Positions 1 through 9,952 of a stretch of 64,000 bases of DNA are shown in pieces. Source of the DNA: Tritrichomonas musculus (Eukaryota > Parabasalia > Tritrichomonadida > Tritrichomonadidae); contig JAPFFF010000057.1 of the NCBI GenBank assembly GCA_039105265.1, forward strand, positions 868,001 through 932,000, written 5' to 3'. The notes under the pieces were generated by a model. It did not search any database and was not told the origin of the DNA. It was given only the letters and a program-made list of their open reading frames with translations. A program made the translations under genes and the position numbers. Numbering within the stretch: position 1 is the first letter of the stretch; every line of letters begins with the position of its first letter.

Positions 1-3000
1 AATATATTATCAAAAAAGGAGACCCATCACGTTATTCGTCTGAAAAGAGTTGTTTCCTTGCTAATATCAAAAAATTTACAGAATATTTTCTTCAAAAGAT
101 AGAAGGTTGGAAGCAAGAAGACCAAGGCCTAAAAAGTGAACTATGGACTGATAAAAATAATAAAACTTGGGATATTACAAAAGCTATTGGGTTATGGGAT
201 AGTATTTTTGAAGATCAACAATTAGGAGACCCTCAGAATGCTCTTGCCTTCTTTCATGAAAGAGGTATTTCAGTACAAGAAGGTATTAAATATCTTGTTG
301 AAACAGCATCATTACAAAATAAGACAAAAGAAATAAATGGGGAATTCTTAAAGGCTATGGAAAGTTGGGGCCCTCCTGAACTTATGCAAAAAGTAATCAT
401 AGATAATTATACTGATTTTGCAAACAAATTAGGAGGAGCTCAACAAGCAATGACTTTTTTGAAGAAGTTAGTCAACCCAGCAAAAGAATATTTAATATAC
501 CACAATGATTTGAAATTACAAACTTTTATGGATAAAGTTAAGACTTCAGGAGATGATTATTATGTAGGAGAAGCTATTCTCGCACAAATTAAACAAGAAA
601 ATTTGAAAGCAAATGGAGAAGTCAACGATTTTAAAAGAGATAATGATTTAGTACTTGAACAGTGTTTAGGAATATACAATAATATTGCTCCAAAACAAAA
701 ATGGGACAAAATAAAGGAATATCCAGTACTTGATATATATAGAAAATATAATGGCGATACACAAAAAATGAAAATCGAATTAAATTGTAGATTATATAAT
801 TTATATGCTAATAGTATCGACTATAAAGGTGGAGCAAAGCCTTTGGTAGAAGCAGAAGTAGACCAATATGCAAATGCTTCAAATGGATTAGAAAAAATCG
901 TAGAAAAAATACAGATTCTCACCTCAGGACATATGAATCAGAAGGCATGGAAAGAAGATTCCGATTGTCTGGCGTTTCAAGAATTTTTAAAAACTATAGG
1001 TATGTATACAACACAGCAAGAAATTAATAAGATAGATAATCAATTTGCTTTCTTGGGTGAAGATGATAGGTATACAGCCATGACTAATTTTCTAAATAAA
1101 AAATATTATAAATGGTCAGGAGGAAAACAATATACATATCCCTCAGGAATGACTAATAAATCAGAAAAATTTAATGCATTATTGACCGATACAATAAGAT
1201 TGCGTAAATCATACAAATCCAAAAAAGGAAATCTGGACTTATATGGTATGTGGCAGGCTTTGAAAGATCATATTCCAGAAAAAGATTTTGGTAAATTTGC
1301 AGAGTCTTATCCAAATGATGATGATGCAATAAGATATCTAGAAAGAGTAAATTTAGAGCTTCAATTTCGTCAGTTGTTTCGTCAACAAAGTATTGACTAT
1401 CCTGCTGAAATAAAAACTGATGCTCAAAAAATTGATTATTTAAATGAATACTTATCTGGTTATCAGCAAGTTGATTTGGCATATTTAGGAACGAATGAAT
1501 TTTGGAAGCCTTGGACGGACTATTTAGCTACCGGCAGAAGTCAATGGAAGAGCGTATATGAGTTTGTCAGCCATTTTCAACATAAAAGAGCAAATATTGA
1601 GCCATTTCTAAAATGTGAATTAAAAAAGGAAGAATATCTTCGAAACTTTGATAAAGAATTTGAAGGCACAAATTATACAGTTCAAGAACAACTTAGATTA
1701 ATGGAAAAAAGACTTGATGATTTAAAGGATTATAAGAACGACGATAAATTAGGGAAGGAGCTAGAGAAATGGAATAATCATAATACGACAAAATATAAAC
1801 TTTCTCAGATGGTCTTAGATGAATCTAAAGATAAAGAGGATTGGAAAGTATTTTTGGAATATCATAATTTGGTTAATCAAATATCGAAATTATCTAAGAA
1901 TTTTTCTGCTCAAGGAATCCCTGAAACTCCAGAAGGTATTCATCAATTACATGAACAATTAAAGAAAGAACAAACAAATAATCAGAATTGGGATAGTCAA
2001 TACTTTAAAGATTTGCTAAAGGATTATAAACATTATTATGGTTCTACTGTTGATGTAGATAAATTAAAAGACAAATTTCATGATTTTAGAGATGCTTCTA
2101 TGAACTTGGAAGTCAAAATAAAAGTAAAACAATTAGAGAAAAGATATGGATTTACAAATGAAGAATTAAATAAGCTTGTAGACGACAAAGATGACGAAAA
2201 AACTTTACAGCGTCTAGAAAATGAAAGGTCTATTTGTAGTCAAGAATTAGATAAATTAATCAATGACAGTTTGGCTATGTCCTATTTGAATGCTTGGCAG
2301 GATAAATCAAAAATGCCAGATGGAATGACTGAGTTGTTTAAAAAACATGGTCATAGATATGATTCGGTAATGTTTTATTTAGTATATTATGATTATCATG
2401 ACAAGATAGAGAAAACATCTGAACAAGAGATGAAAGCTCGTTATAATAATGATTTGGCCAGAGGTATTGGAGATATGGATGACAAATTAAGTACTTATTA
2501 TAATAGACAAGAATTATTCGAAGAAGAAGATTCAAAATCAAATTTCATGACATCAAAGAAATATACATATGATGAATTAATGAAAGAATTCCCAGAACTA
2601 CGCTCTAATGATATTCGAAAAGATTTAGAGAATGCTATGTATTTGTTAGGCAATTTTGATGAAAAAGCTAAATATCAAAAAATCTTAGCTGAAGTCGGAG
2701 AAGAGGATTTAACTGTCGATGCATATGACAATTCCAAAAGCAGAGAGAAAAGACAATATTTGAAAAAGAAAATAGCAGAATATGAGAGGTATAAAGAAAT
2801 ATTAACAACAGGAGAGATTGATGGGTATTTTAAAGCATATAGCTTGAATAATCCATACGAAAAAGTAACGTCTTGGGCCGACAGATATAAATGGGCTATG
2901 AGATTGTTTCAAAAAATAGATAAAAACCAAATAGAGAAAAAATTGAAGCTCGATAATGGAATCAAACTCTTTGAAGAAAAATATAATGTCCTTTGGGAAG

Positions 3001-6000
3001 ACCAAGAAGAAAGTAAGAAAAATGAAGATGAACAGATAAAATATCTCGAAAAAGTTTTAAGGAATGAAGATAAATATAATGGAGTTGGGGATTTAGATTC
3101 TGCTATCGATGAATATAATAATGCTTTTCGACCAAAGAAAATCAAAAGACAATATATAGTTAATAAATTTGGAGATGATGTATCAGAAGCTATAATATGG
3201 TTATTAAGAGAAGCTAGACTCAAAAAAGTTAAAGACATTTTAGGAAATCGATTTAAAGAAGATGATTTTCCAGACACCTTAGAAGGCTTAGAGAAATTAA
3301 AAAGCGTTATAGATTATGAAGAAGGAAAAGTCAATAATATAAATAACAATGATGACCTAAAAGATGATTTAGAGAAATTTAATAAATATTTTTCAGGAGA
3401 ACCTCCTCGAGATTTGATATGGGTTCGAGATGAATTTCAGAATGACCCGTCAAGGGCAAGATATGGCTTAAAATGTTATATTATCATTGAACAATTGAAT
3501 AAATTCTATAGAGAAGACAAATATACAAGAGACGATATTAAAAATAAAATATTGAAAAGTTCTGATTATGGTGAAAAAATATATCAAGAATTAAATAAGC
3601 TTCGAGATTATCTAGAAAATGAAACAACCGAAATGGAAGATTTAAGTACTGAGGACGATATTCAAGATGCTTTAGCTTATTGGAATCAGCAACATGGAAC
3701 AGAATATAATTTTTATGATTGTCTTAGAGAATTAGGTCAATATAAAGATAACAAGAATAAATATCCAAAAGCTAAGAAAGCAATAGCAGAACTCTTAATC
3801 TTTTATCGAAATTCATTATTCCCTAAGAATCAAAAGACAAAAGAAATCATCTTCTCTACAAAATTAGACCCGCTTATCGATGAAATGCTTAGAGATATTA
3901 CAAAAGCAAAATCTAATGAAAGGGCATCTTCACAAGACGATATCAAAAATAAAATGAAAAATTTGAATTTAGATTATGAAACTCAAGAAACGTTATTAAG
4001 AAAATATGATAAGCCAGAAGATTTAAATTTACATCTCGAAATATTAGAGCTTAAAGAAAAGTATGACCAAATTAATGATACAGATAAAATGCCAGAAATA
4101 GATGATATAAATAACTATACTTTCAAAGAATATTCAGGAAAAGATTTGAAAAAATATTTATCTGAGGTTGTCAAATATGATTGGTCTACTATCAAAAAAG
4201 AACTTGAGGAAATGGAAAAAAGAACAAAAGATAATCTAGATGTTGAAAAATATGGTACTGTAGATGGTTTGAAAAGTGCAAAAGGAAATGCCTTTGAAGC
4301 AAGAGCTTTTTTGTTATGTGAAGAATTAAGGTTAGATTTTAATGAATTATCAGGCAAAAATTATTCCATGAATACTCTTTTGAAGAGATGGAATTTTGAT
4401 TTAGCAGCGCTCAGACAATATTTAGATTATAATGTTGTGAAGATGAAATTCCGAAAATCAAAAAGAAAAGAGCCAGAACTCATTAAAGATTATGACGCTT
4501 TTCTTGCAGACCCAAAACATACAGAAACCATTCAAAGATGGCGTGAGTGGGTCGAAAAATTTGAAGACAAATTAGACAAAGAAACAAAAGAAAAAGCCAT
4601 CATGGCTAATAATATTACGAAAGAAAAACTTCAAGAGTATGCGTCAAGCCAAAAAGATATAGAAATTATTATGAAGACTTTGGATAATATCAAAGAATTT
4701 AACGAAAAATTTGGTAAAAAATATGACCAAAATAACTTAAGCGAATTATGTTCTGAAGAAGGAAATTGGACAACAGCTTATTTTAATGTTAGAGTTTTGC
4801 CTCTCTTACAAGACTATAATTATATCGCAAACAAGAGAAGTGAGCCAGGACTAACAACAGAGAAAATAATTACAGAATTTGGCTTATCAGGAAAAAAGAA
4901 TTTTACCGTTGAAAAGATAGATGAAATATTGCCAGAATTAAAGAAAAAAGTTATTGAATCTCGCGACCTATTTTTAGACCCACATTTCAAAGAATATAAT
5001 GAAATTTCAGGAGAAGCAATAACAAAATTAGATGAAGTAACAAAAATTTATCCAAATGTTGATGATGCTGAAAGATTCTTGAGAATCGAAAAATTTTGTA
5101 AGCCGATTCGAAAAATGATTAAAGAAATGAAGACTATGAAATATGAAATACCTACGACATTAAACCTTGATGAGAAAAAATTTGAATATGAATTAGTTAA
5201 ATCAACAAATAATAATGTCGATGTCTTAGAGCAAAATTTACAGCAACAATATGTTCAATTTCAAGAATTACTCAAGAAATTCCAAGAAAAAGATGCTGAA
5301 GATAAGAAACAAAAGAATGTTTTAAACCCTAAAATTAATGATATAAATAGAATGAGAAGGAAATTAGGGATGTCGGAAATCACTATCGATAAATATAAAA
5401 ATATGGAATTTGAAAATGCTAAACAAGCTCTTGATGATGAAAAAAGAGATTTAGAAGAAAAGCAAAGGGAAAAAGATAATCAAAAAAGTAATTCGGTAGG
5501 AGGAGGATTTAATTCAGGGTCTTCATTTGGAGGAACTGTCGGTCAGCCTTTACGATTTTCTGCTTTAAATGCTCAAAGACAAACAAATCCTTTAACTCCA
5601 TCAACAAATTCAACAACAAACCCTACAACATTTTCAAGACCAGGAATGGAAGTCAATAAAAGTGGTATAGGAGATTTAACAAGAGCTAATGCCCCTCTAA
5701 GATTGACAGGATTTAATAGAGATACCCCTAAACCTGCTTCAGATTCATTATTTTCATTAAAATCTAAATTTGATTCTGGCTCTGATGACGATGATAATCC
5801 TCTCAAACCTAAAGTTAATGATTTTACAAAACCCCTTGTTCCTTCGAATAAATTTGCCCCTCCTGTATCTCTAAGGAGATGGATATTAGATAAACAAAGA
5901 GCTCAAAGATTAAAGAAAGATTCTTATCCTGCAACATCACCAAAACCTTCTCCTGGACCATCCTCATTATTTACTGGCAAAGCAGAAGAACCAGAAGAAA

Positions 6001-6650
6001 AATGGCCAGAAGATGATGATGATAATGATGAAGATTTACCAGTTATTAAGCCAATAACTTCTCCTGTAATGTTAGTTAAAGATAATAATCCGATTGAAAA
6101 AATTGCTTCAATAACAGATAAATTAGAAGAATATCAAGAACCTACTTTAACCACAATAAAAACTCCCAAAATGCCTCAGACAGGGAATTTATTGCCTATT
6201 CCAATAGACCAAAAAACGAAGATTCGAACAAGTTCTGGAATAGTAGAATTACCTACTAGAGCCCGTAAAGATGCTCCGTTATATGCTGTGAGAATGCCGG
6301 AAGTTATTCCTCAAATGCCTGTTGTTCGACCTGTAGAGTCAAAAGTATTTCTGGCAGGACCTTCTTTAGATGATGATTATCAAATGCCTAGAGCTCCACC
6401 TCCAAGAAGACAAATAATTAGAAGAGAAACTTTTACTCCAAATCGAAATACTTCAAAACAAGAAGTAGATAGAAAATTAATGGAAATACGACAAAGAAAT
6501 AAAATGAAAAATGCTCCTTTAAGAATTCAAAGACAACAAGGAAGAGCTATGCCTGTTTCTCGACCTGCTTATCAACCTCCTATTCAAACAAATAATATTC
6601 CAATAAGTATTTTAGAAAATCCACAATTAGCAGCTCTCATGAAGGTCTAA
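1..6650 (+). CDS. Giant repeat-containing virion-type protein, N-terminus cut by window edge
   Basis: The frame is already open at base 3, so more than 2,200 residues are present and the true start lies left of the window. I do not recognise the family. The first roughly 1,700 residues are helical and charged, and seem to be built of degenerate units of about 90-120 residues. Each unit has an aromatic-rich stretch (for example KKYTYDELMKEFPEL), then an Asp/Asn-rich turn, then A-x-x-x-L-L helices (DDVSEAIIWLLREA; NVDDAERFLRIEKF). The last 400 residues are low-complexity, rich in Pro, Ser, Asn and Asp runs. No membrane segment or enzyme motif was seen. Its place just before the packaging and core-peptide genes suggests an internal scaffold, tegument or tape-measure-like structural role (inference). 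Confidence 0.8.
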   Translation, partial: YIIKKGDPSRYSSEKSCFLANIKKFTEYFLQKIEGWKQEDQGLKSELWTDKNNKTWDITKAIGLWDSIFEDQQLGDPQNALAFFHERGISVQEGIKYLVETASLQNKTKEINGEFLKAMESWGPPELMQKVIIDNYTDFANKLGGAQQAMTFLKKLVNPAKEYLIYHNDLKLQTFMDKVKTSGDDYYVGEAILAQIKQENLKANGEVNDFKRDNDLVLEQCLGIYNNIAPKQKWDKIKEYPVLDIYRKYNGDTQKMKIELNCRLYNLYANSIDYKGGAKPLVEAEVDQYANASNGLEKIVEKIQILTSGHMNQKAWKEDSDCLAFQEFLKTIGMYTTQQEINKIDNQFAFLGEDDRYTAMTNFLNKKYYKWSGGKQYTYPSGMTNKSEKFNALLTDTIRLRKSYKSKKGNLDLYGMWQALKDHIPEKDFGKFAESYPNDDDAIRYLERVNLELQFRQLFRQQSIDYPAEIKTDAQKIDYLNEYLSGYQQVDLAYLGTNEFWKPWTDYLATGRSQWKSVYEFVSHFQHKRANIEPFLKCELKKEEYLRNFDKEFEGTNYTVQEQLRLMEKRLDDLKDYKNDDKLGKELEKWNNHNTTKYKLSQMVLDESKDKEDWKVFLEYHNLVNQISKLSKNFSAQGIPETPEGIHQLHEQLKKEQTNNQNWDSQYFKDLLKDYKHYYGSTVDVDKLKDKFHDFRDASMNLEVKIKVKQLEKRYGFTNEELNKLVDDKDDEKTLQRLENERSICSQELDKLINDSLAMSYLNAWQDKSKMPDGMTELFKKHGHRYDSVMFYLVYYDYHDKIEKTSEQEMKARYNNDLARGIGDMDDKLSTYYNRQELFEEEDSKSNFMTSKKYTYDELMKEFPELRSNDIRKDLENAMYLLGNFDEKAKYQKILAEVGEEDLTVDAYDNSKSREKRQYLKKKIAEYERYKEILTTGEIDGYFKAYSLNNPYEKVTSWADRYKWAMRLFQKIDKNQIEKKLKLDNGIKLFEEKYNVLWEDQEESKKNEDEQIKYLEKVLRNEDKYNGVGDLDSAIDEYNNAFRPKKIKRQYIVNKFGDDVSEAIIWLLREARLKKVKDILGNRFKEDDFPDTLEGLEKLKSVIDYEEGKVNNINNNDDLKDDLEKFNKYFSGEPPRDLIWVRDEFQNDPSRARYGLKCYIIIEQLNKFYREDKYTRDDIKNKILKSSDYGEKIYQELNKLRDYLENETTEMEDLSTEDDIQDALAYWNQQHGTEYNFYDCLRELGQYKDNKNKYPKAKKAIAELLIFYRNSLFPKNQKTKEIIFSTKLDPLIDEMLRDITKAKSNERASSQDDIKNKMKNLNLDYETQETLLRKYDKPEDLNLHLEILELKEKYDQINDTDKMPEIDDINNYTFKEYSGKDLKKYLSEVVKYDWSTIKKELEEMEKRTKDNLDVEKYGTVDGLKSAKGNAFEARAFLLCEELRLDFNELSGKNYSMNTLLKRWNFDLAALRQYLDYNVVKMKFRKSKRKEPELIKDYDAFLADPKHTETIQRWREWVEKFEDKLDKETKEKAIMANNITKEKLQEYASSQKDIEIIMKTLDNIKEFNEKFGKKYDQNNLSELCSEEGNWTTAYFNVRVLPLLQDYNYIANKRSEPGLTTEKIITEFGLSGKKNFTVEKIDEILPELKKKVIESRDLFLDPHFKEYNEISGEAITKLDEVTKIYPNVDDAERFLRIEKFCKPIRKMIKEMKTMKYEIPTTLNLDEKKFEYELVKSTNNNVDVLEQNLQQQYVQFQELLKKFQEKDAEDKKQKNVLNPKINDINRMRRKLGMSEITIDKYKNMEFENAKQALDDEKRDLEEKQREKDNQKSNSVGGGFNSGSSFGGTVGQPLRFSALNAQRQTNPLTPSTNSTTNPTTFSRPGMEVNKSGIGDLTRANAPLRLTGFNRDTPKPASDSLFSLKSKFDSGSDDDDNPLKPKVNDFTKPLVPSNKFAPPVSLRRWILDKQRAQRLKKDSYPATSPKPSPGPSSLFTGKAEEPEEKWPEDDDDNDEDLPVIKPITSPVMLVKDNNPIEKIASITDKLEEYQEPTLTTIKTPKMPQTGNLLPIPIDQKTKIRTSSGIVELPTRARKDAPLYAVRMPEVIPQMPVVRPVESKVFLAGPSLDDDYQMPRAPPPRRQIIRRETFTPNRNTSKQEVDRKLMEIRQRNKMKNAPLRIQRQQGRAMPVSRPAYQPPIQTNNIPISILENPQLAALMKV

Positions 6651-6688
6651 ATGGAAAGATAAAAAAAATTTTTTTTCCTCCAAGTAAA

Positions 6689-6754
6689 ATGCCAGCAAGA
6701 AGAAGAACAACAACCTCTCGTCGCCGTACTACTACTACACGTCGTCGACGTTAA
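6689..6754 (+). CDS. Tiny arginine-rich DNA-condensing peptide, adenovirus mu (pX)-like
   Basis: This 21-residue frame has ten Arg and seven Thr in the pattern MPA-RRR-TTTS-RRR-TTTT-RRRR, then TAA. It is too short for ordinary gene callers. It is preceded by the T-run, spacer and A-rich ATG context shared with the capsid genes (a run of T at about 6669-6676, then AAGTAAAATG), which supports real expression. Size and composition match the mature adenovirus core peptide mu (19 residues, about half Arg) and protamines, which neutralise packaged DNA. Synonymous Arg codons (AGA, CGT, CGC, CGA) are mixed, so it is not a simple nucleotide repeat. It sits between the giant protein and a basic/acidic protein. 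Function is inferred from composition only. Confidence 0.65.
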   Translation: MPARRRTTTSRRRTTTTRRRR

Positions 6755-6831
6755 AATGCATAATAAAAAAGTGAAGATATCTCAAAAAGAAAAATTATTT
6801 TGAACTTTTTTCTTTCAATGCAAATAAGAAA

Positions 6832-7446
6832 ATGACTACTCGAAGCTTAAGGAGAAAAACACAAGACCAAGCTAGTTTACCGCCCAGACCTCGTCGTGTC
6901 CCGTCAAGAACGGTCTCAGAACCCGTCGAATACATAGAAGTTTCGCAAGATAAAGTAGGTGGTGAAGTTGCAGAATTAAAGAAAATGGTCAAAGAATTAT
7001 CGAAAGAAAAAGGCGGTAGGAAATTATCCGCCCTCAATAAATTCAAAAAATATGTTCTTTCAAAGTCTACTGAACAAGCTTTAGCAGAAACAGATTTTGC
7101 CGATTTAATCCCTGTAGATAAGATGAGATTACTTAATAAAGCATATCCTATAGTCTGGGAAGAAATGGTTTTGAAACAATTATATAAGAAATATAACTGT
7201 AATTCAGAAGAAGAACAGACCAAATTACGAAACAAAAAGAATATCCAACTAGAATATCAAATTATTGTTGACAATATTATTGATGAAAGTAAGGCCGGAG
7301 AGTTGGATGACCAAGAACATTTCCGAGAAGATATTACTAAAATTTTAGCCTATGCTATACGTGAAGCAGCTAAGGGATTCAAGTCAGATGATGATGATAA
7401 AGAGAAGCCTAAAGCTAAGGAAAATGATGATAAAGAGGAAGAATAA
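6832..7446 (+). CDS. Unknown 204-residue protein with basic N-terminus and acidic tail
   Basis: Starts at the ATG after a T-rich stretch and AAGAAA, the late-type context of this element. The N-terminal 30 residues are basic and proline-rich (SLRRKTQDQ, PPRPRRVPSR). A coiled-coil-like stretch follows (EVAELKKMVKELSKEKGG), then a compact helical domain with conserved-looking VWEEMVLKQLYKKYNC and ILAYAIREAAKGF, and last a strongly acidic Asp/Lys/Glu tail. I do not recognise the family. Its place between the mu-like peptide and the packaging ATPase suggests a core, DNA-binding or packaging-associated virion protein (inference from position and charge). Confidence 0.75.
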   Translation: MTTRSLRRKTQDQASLPPRPRRVPSRTVSEPVEYIEVSQDKVGGEVAELKKMVKELSKEKGGRKLSALNKFKKYVLSKSTEQALAETDFADLIPVDKMRLLNKAYPIVWEEMVLKQLYKKYNCNSEEEQTKLRNKKNIQLEYQIIVDNIIDESKAGELDDQEHFREDITKILAYAIREAAKGFKSDDDDKEKPKAKENDDKEEE

Positions 7447-7458
7447 AAACAATATTGA

Positions 7459-7486
7459 ATTATTTTTTTGCATTAAAGAAAAAAAA
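7459..7486 (+). promoter_or_regulatory. Late-type promoter motif before the ATPase gene
   Basis: A run of seven T after AATTA, a short spacer, then an uninterrupted A run reaching the ATG. The same layout precedes capsid and other structural genes of the element. It decides the ATPase start at 7487 over an upstream in-frame ATG at 7352. Confidence 0.5.
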
Positions 7487-8413
7487 ATGTCTAGTGATTA
7501 TGATTATTATTCCGATTCTGACTCTGATACCGAACCAAATAGCTCAAAACAACTTACATTAGGCGAAAAATTAAGGAGAGTAGGTGAAGAAGAGAAAGGT
7601 TTTAATAATGATATACGTAAAAAAATTCAGGCAAAATTAAAAGCAAAACAGATAGATAATAAAGATGCTTTGATAGCTCCAATACATAAAGATATTATTA
7701 CAAAATATAATTCTGTTAATGTTATAGTCGGTAAACAAAGCCTTGGTAAAACCGTAACGGCGCTAGAAGAAATTATTAAAATAGGCTATATGGGGACTCA
7801 TCATCTCTTAGTTTATATAACAAAGGACGGTGAAGAAAATGATAAAAGCTGGCAAACTTTGAAAAATATGATAGAAATGCCTATTGTTTTAGTAGCTGAA
7901 GAGGATGCTGAAGATTGTATAGACGAAATTTTGACAGCAAAAAGTATGTATTATAGAATTCGTAGAGAAAGAACAAAAAATGAAATTCCAGAAGAACAAA
8001 AAGAAGATTTATTCGAAGTTCTTCATGTTGAAAATTTTGAAAAGAAATTTTTGCATACAATTTTCCTTTTCGACGATATCAGCAACTCAAAATTATTCTC
8101 CTCAGAAGAGTCATTTTTTAGTCAATTACTCAGAAGATGTCGTCATAATAATGTCTCTTTTTTCTTGTTAATCCAAGGATGGAAAGGTATAAAGCCGCAT
8201 ATCAAAAATGAGATAACAACCTTATATTTATTCCCAGGGTTCAATAAACAGCAAATTCGATTTATATATGGTCAGTCGGCCTCAAATTTAGACTGGGATG
8301 AATTTTTTGAGAAATACAATGAAGTTAATAAAATAAAGAATACAAACCCAGATGACCATCCTATGTTGATTGTACAATGCACAGACGGAGGAGATACTTT
8401 CATAAGAAAATAA
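7487..8413 (+). CDS. Genome-packaging ATPase (FtsK/HerA superfamily, A32-like)
   Basis: 308 residues. An acidic Ser/Asp-rich leader (SDSDSDTEPN) precedes the ATPase core. Walker A is GKQSLGKT at residues 82-89 after a beta strand (VNVIVG). Walker B is FLFDD at about 193-197, and LIQGWKG near residue 225 fits the position of a sensor region. Polintons, adintoviruses, virophages and large DNA viruses use this ATPase to drive DNA into the capsid. I chose the start at 7487 because the late-type motif abuts it and because upstream residues overlap the preceding gene. It ends 12 bases before the left inverted repeat. Family assignment is firm; the role is by homology. Confidence 0.88.
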   Translation: MSSDYDYYSDSDSDTEPNSSKQLTLGEKLRRVGEEEKGFNNDIRKKIQAKLKAKQIDNKDALIAPIHKDIITKYNSVNVIVGKQSLGKTVTALEEIIKIGYMGTHHLLVYITKDGEENDKSWQTLKNMIEMPIVLVAEEDAEDCIDEILTAKSMYYRIRRERTKNEIPEEQKEDLFEVLHVENFEKKFLHTIFLFDDISNSKLFSSEESFFSQLLRRCRHNNVSFFLLIQGWKGIKPHIKNEITTLYLFPGFNKQQIRFIYGQSASNLDWDEFFEKYNEVNKIKNTNPDDHPMLIVQCTDGGDTFIRK

Positions 8414-8424
8414 GACTAAAATCT

Positions 8425-8799
8425 ATTTTTGGGATTGTCATTTTGCCCCAGGAAATTTAGTATGGGGAAATAGGGCAAATCTCATTTTTTCGATCCCATT
8501 TTTGATCCCATTTTTGGCCCTCCCAAAAATTTCTAACATATTATATACGAACGATAGAAGAGTTCTCATAATTTATTTTAAGAAAACACAATATTATATT
8601 ATATATATCTTTTTTTAAAAATGGGATTAAAAATGGGATAATATTTGGGTAGGGGTTTTTAGAAAAAGAGGCTAATTTGACCACTTTTTAGGTCAAAAAA
8701 CAGCTAAAATAGGGTCTTTTTGAGGTAATCCCATTTTTGGGATTTCGATCCCATTTTCGATCCCATTTTTGGGATTTGACCAAGATAAATCAAAAAAAG
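8425..8799. repeat. Left copy of a ~375-bp inverted repeat, iteron-rich
   Basis: Matches the reverse complement of 26,071-26,443 almost base for base, with a handful of differences, mainly in the TA-rich centre. It carries about seven ATCCCATTTTT boxes in both orientations, clustered at its two ends, with a unique middle containing TACGAACGATAGAAGAG. The two copies face each other across 17.3 kb holding the capsid and fibre genes. Possible roles are recombination sites that flip the segment, replication origins, or ends of an older unit (all inference). The rest of 8,800-8,947 shows no gene; it holds a GAGGGTGTTGG motif that recurs in the accessory block. Confidence 0.9.
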
Positions 8800-8947
8800 A
8801 TTTTGGATTCAAAAATTTTATCTAAAGTTTTTTTTTCAAAGGTTTACGATTGGCCGACTCATTCAATTTTTTTCTGAGGGTGTTGGGAATTTCTGAGCAA
8901 AAATTTTAGGAGGTGAAGTGGTCGGACATTCACATCACTAAAATACT

Positions 8948-9373
8948 ATGCATAAGAATGGAAAGACCTTCAAAAGCTGGCTTTTTGATAATAAGAAAGA
9001 ATTCTTCTTTCAATATGCTGGGGAGAATCACTATTTCGGATTCAAGAAAGATATAGTAAGAAAGTTCATCGAAATTGTTCCCAGGCACAATTATGCTCGC
9101 CTAGAAGAGACTCTGAAGGACAAAAGCATAAACAAAGACCAGGAAGAAAAGTTTATCTGGCGTGATGTCTGGCAGCTTTACTTCAAGAATGAAGAATCCA
9201 ACAACAACAACAACCAAAGAATGGGTCCTACGCTCGAAACAGACGATATTGATACATTTGACGACTTTGACATAGAGTCAGACTACCTAAATGAAGTTAT
9301 TCAAGACTTCTTGCCTATCAAGGACCAAAAGAATGATGATACAAAAAAAGAAAAACCAAAAGAAGATAAGTAA
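8948..9373 (+). CDS. Unknown 141-residue protein beside the left inverted repeat
   Basis: Starts with a basic aromatic segment (KTFKSWLFDNKKEFFFQYAG), then a helical part with FIEIVPRHNYARLEETLKD and FIWRDVWQLYFKN, an Asn run (NNNNN), and an acidic tail ending in Lys/Glu repeats. I do not recognise it. Upstream, TTCACATCAC about 15 bases before ATG resembles the initiator-type promoters of the accessory block rather than the late motif. It may therefore be an early gene despite lying in the capsid segment. Confidence 0.65.
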   Translation: MHKNGKTFKSWLFDNKKEFFFQYAGENHYFGFKKDIVRKFIEIVPRHNYARLEETLKDKSINKDQEEKFIWRDVWQLYFKNEESNNNNNQRMGPTLETDDIDTFDDFDIESDYLNEVIQDFLPIKDQKNDDTKKEKPKEDK

Positions 9374-9403
9374 ATAAAAATACTTCAATTTTTCTTAAAA
9401 TTT

Positions 9404-9916
9404 TTATTGTTTTTTATTTCCATTTAGATAGTCGATGATATCGTTGACTGTACTTTTTATTTTTCGGAAATCATTTTTTATTTCATCTATTGAGTTGTCT
9501 AAATCTTTTTTCATTTTTTCATACTGGAATTTATATGAAGAATTTTCTATTTTTAATTTTTTAATTTCGTCATATATGTTCTCGATTTGCTGACTATAAA
9601 CACTGAGATTTTCAATCTTTTTACTTAAATCATTTCGGACATATTCATCGACTTCTTTAGCTCGGGTCGAAGCATTTGTTATCTCTTCCTTGATTTTCTC
9701 TTCTTCGTCATTCTTTGAAGTATCCCATCTTTTTAGCATCAAAACTCCTTTTATTTTAGTGATTCTATACCCTTTTACAGAATACATTTTATTTAATTTG
9801 TGTGTTGTTAAGGCATCCATTTCGTCCTTATGTAGTGAATAAAAGGCGTTGAATTCGTCTATAGTATTAAACTCTTTTATAAAATTTTTAATTGGCTCAA
9901 TAATATTCACATTCAT
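9404..9916 (-). CDS. Coiled-coil protein with small N-terminal domain
   Basis: 170 residues. Residues 1-65 form a compact domain ending in HKLNKMYSVKGYRITKIKG followed by VLMLKRW. This short LNK-x-Y-x-x-x-GYR-I motif looks like a small nucleic-acid-binding or wHTH-like fold (inference). Residues 75-165 are a long coiled coil (SQQIENIYDEIKKLKIEN, DSIDEIKNDFRKIK). It is transcribed divergently from the small membrane protein gene at 9953. A coiled coil of this kind could mediate oligomerisation. I could not assign a family. Confidence 0.7.
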   Translation of the reverse strand: MNVNIIEPIKNFIKEFNTIDEFNAFYSLHKDEMDALTTHKLNKMYSVKGYRITKIKGVLMLKRWDTSKNDEEEKIKEEITNASTRAKEVDEYVRNDLSKKIENLSVYSQQIENIYDEIKKLKIENSSYKFQYEKMKKDLDNSIDEIKNDFRKIKSTVNDIIDYLNGNKKQ

Positions 9917-9952
9917 TTAAAAAAAAATAAAAATAATTATCGCGATTTAAAG

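Noticed and set aside
7352-7486. N-terminal extension of the packaging ATPase
   Set aside because: It overlaps the previous gene in another frame and the late-type leader abuts ATG at 7,487.
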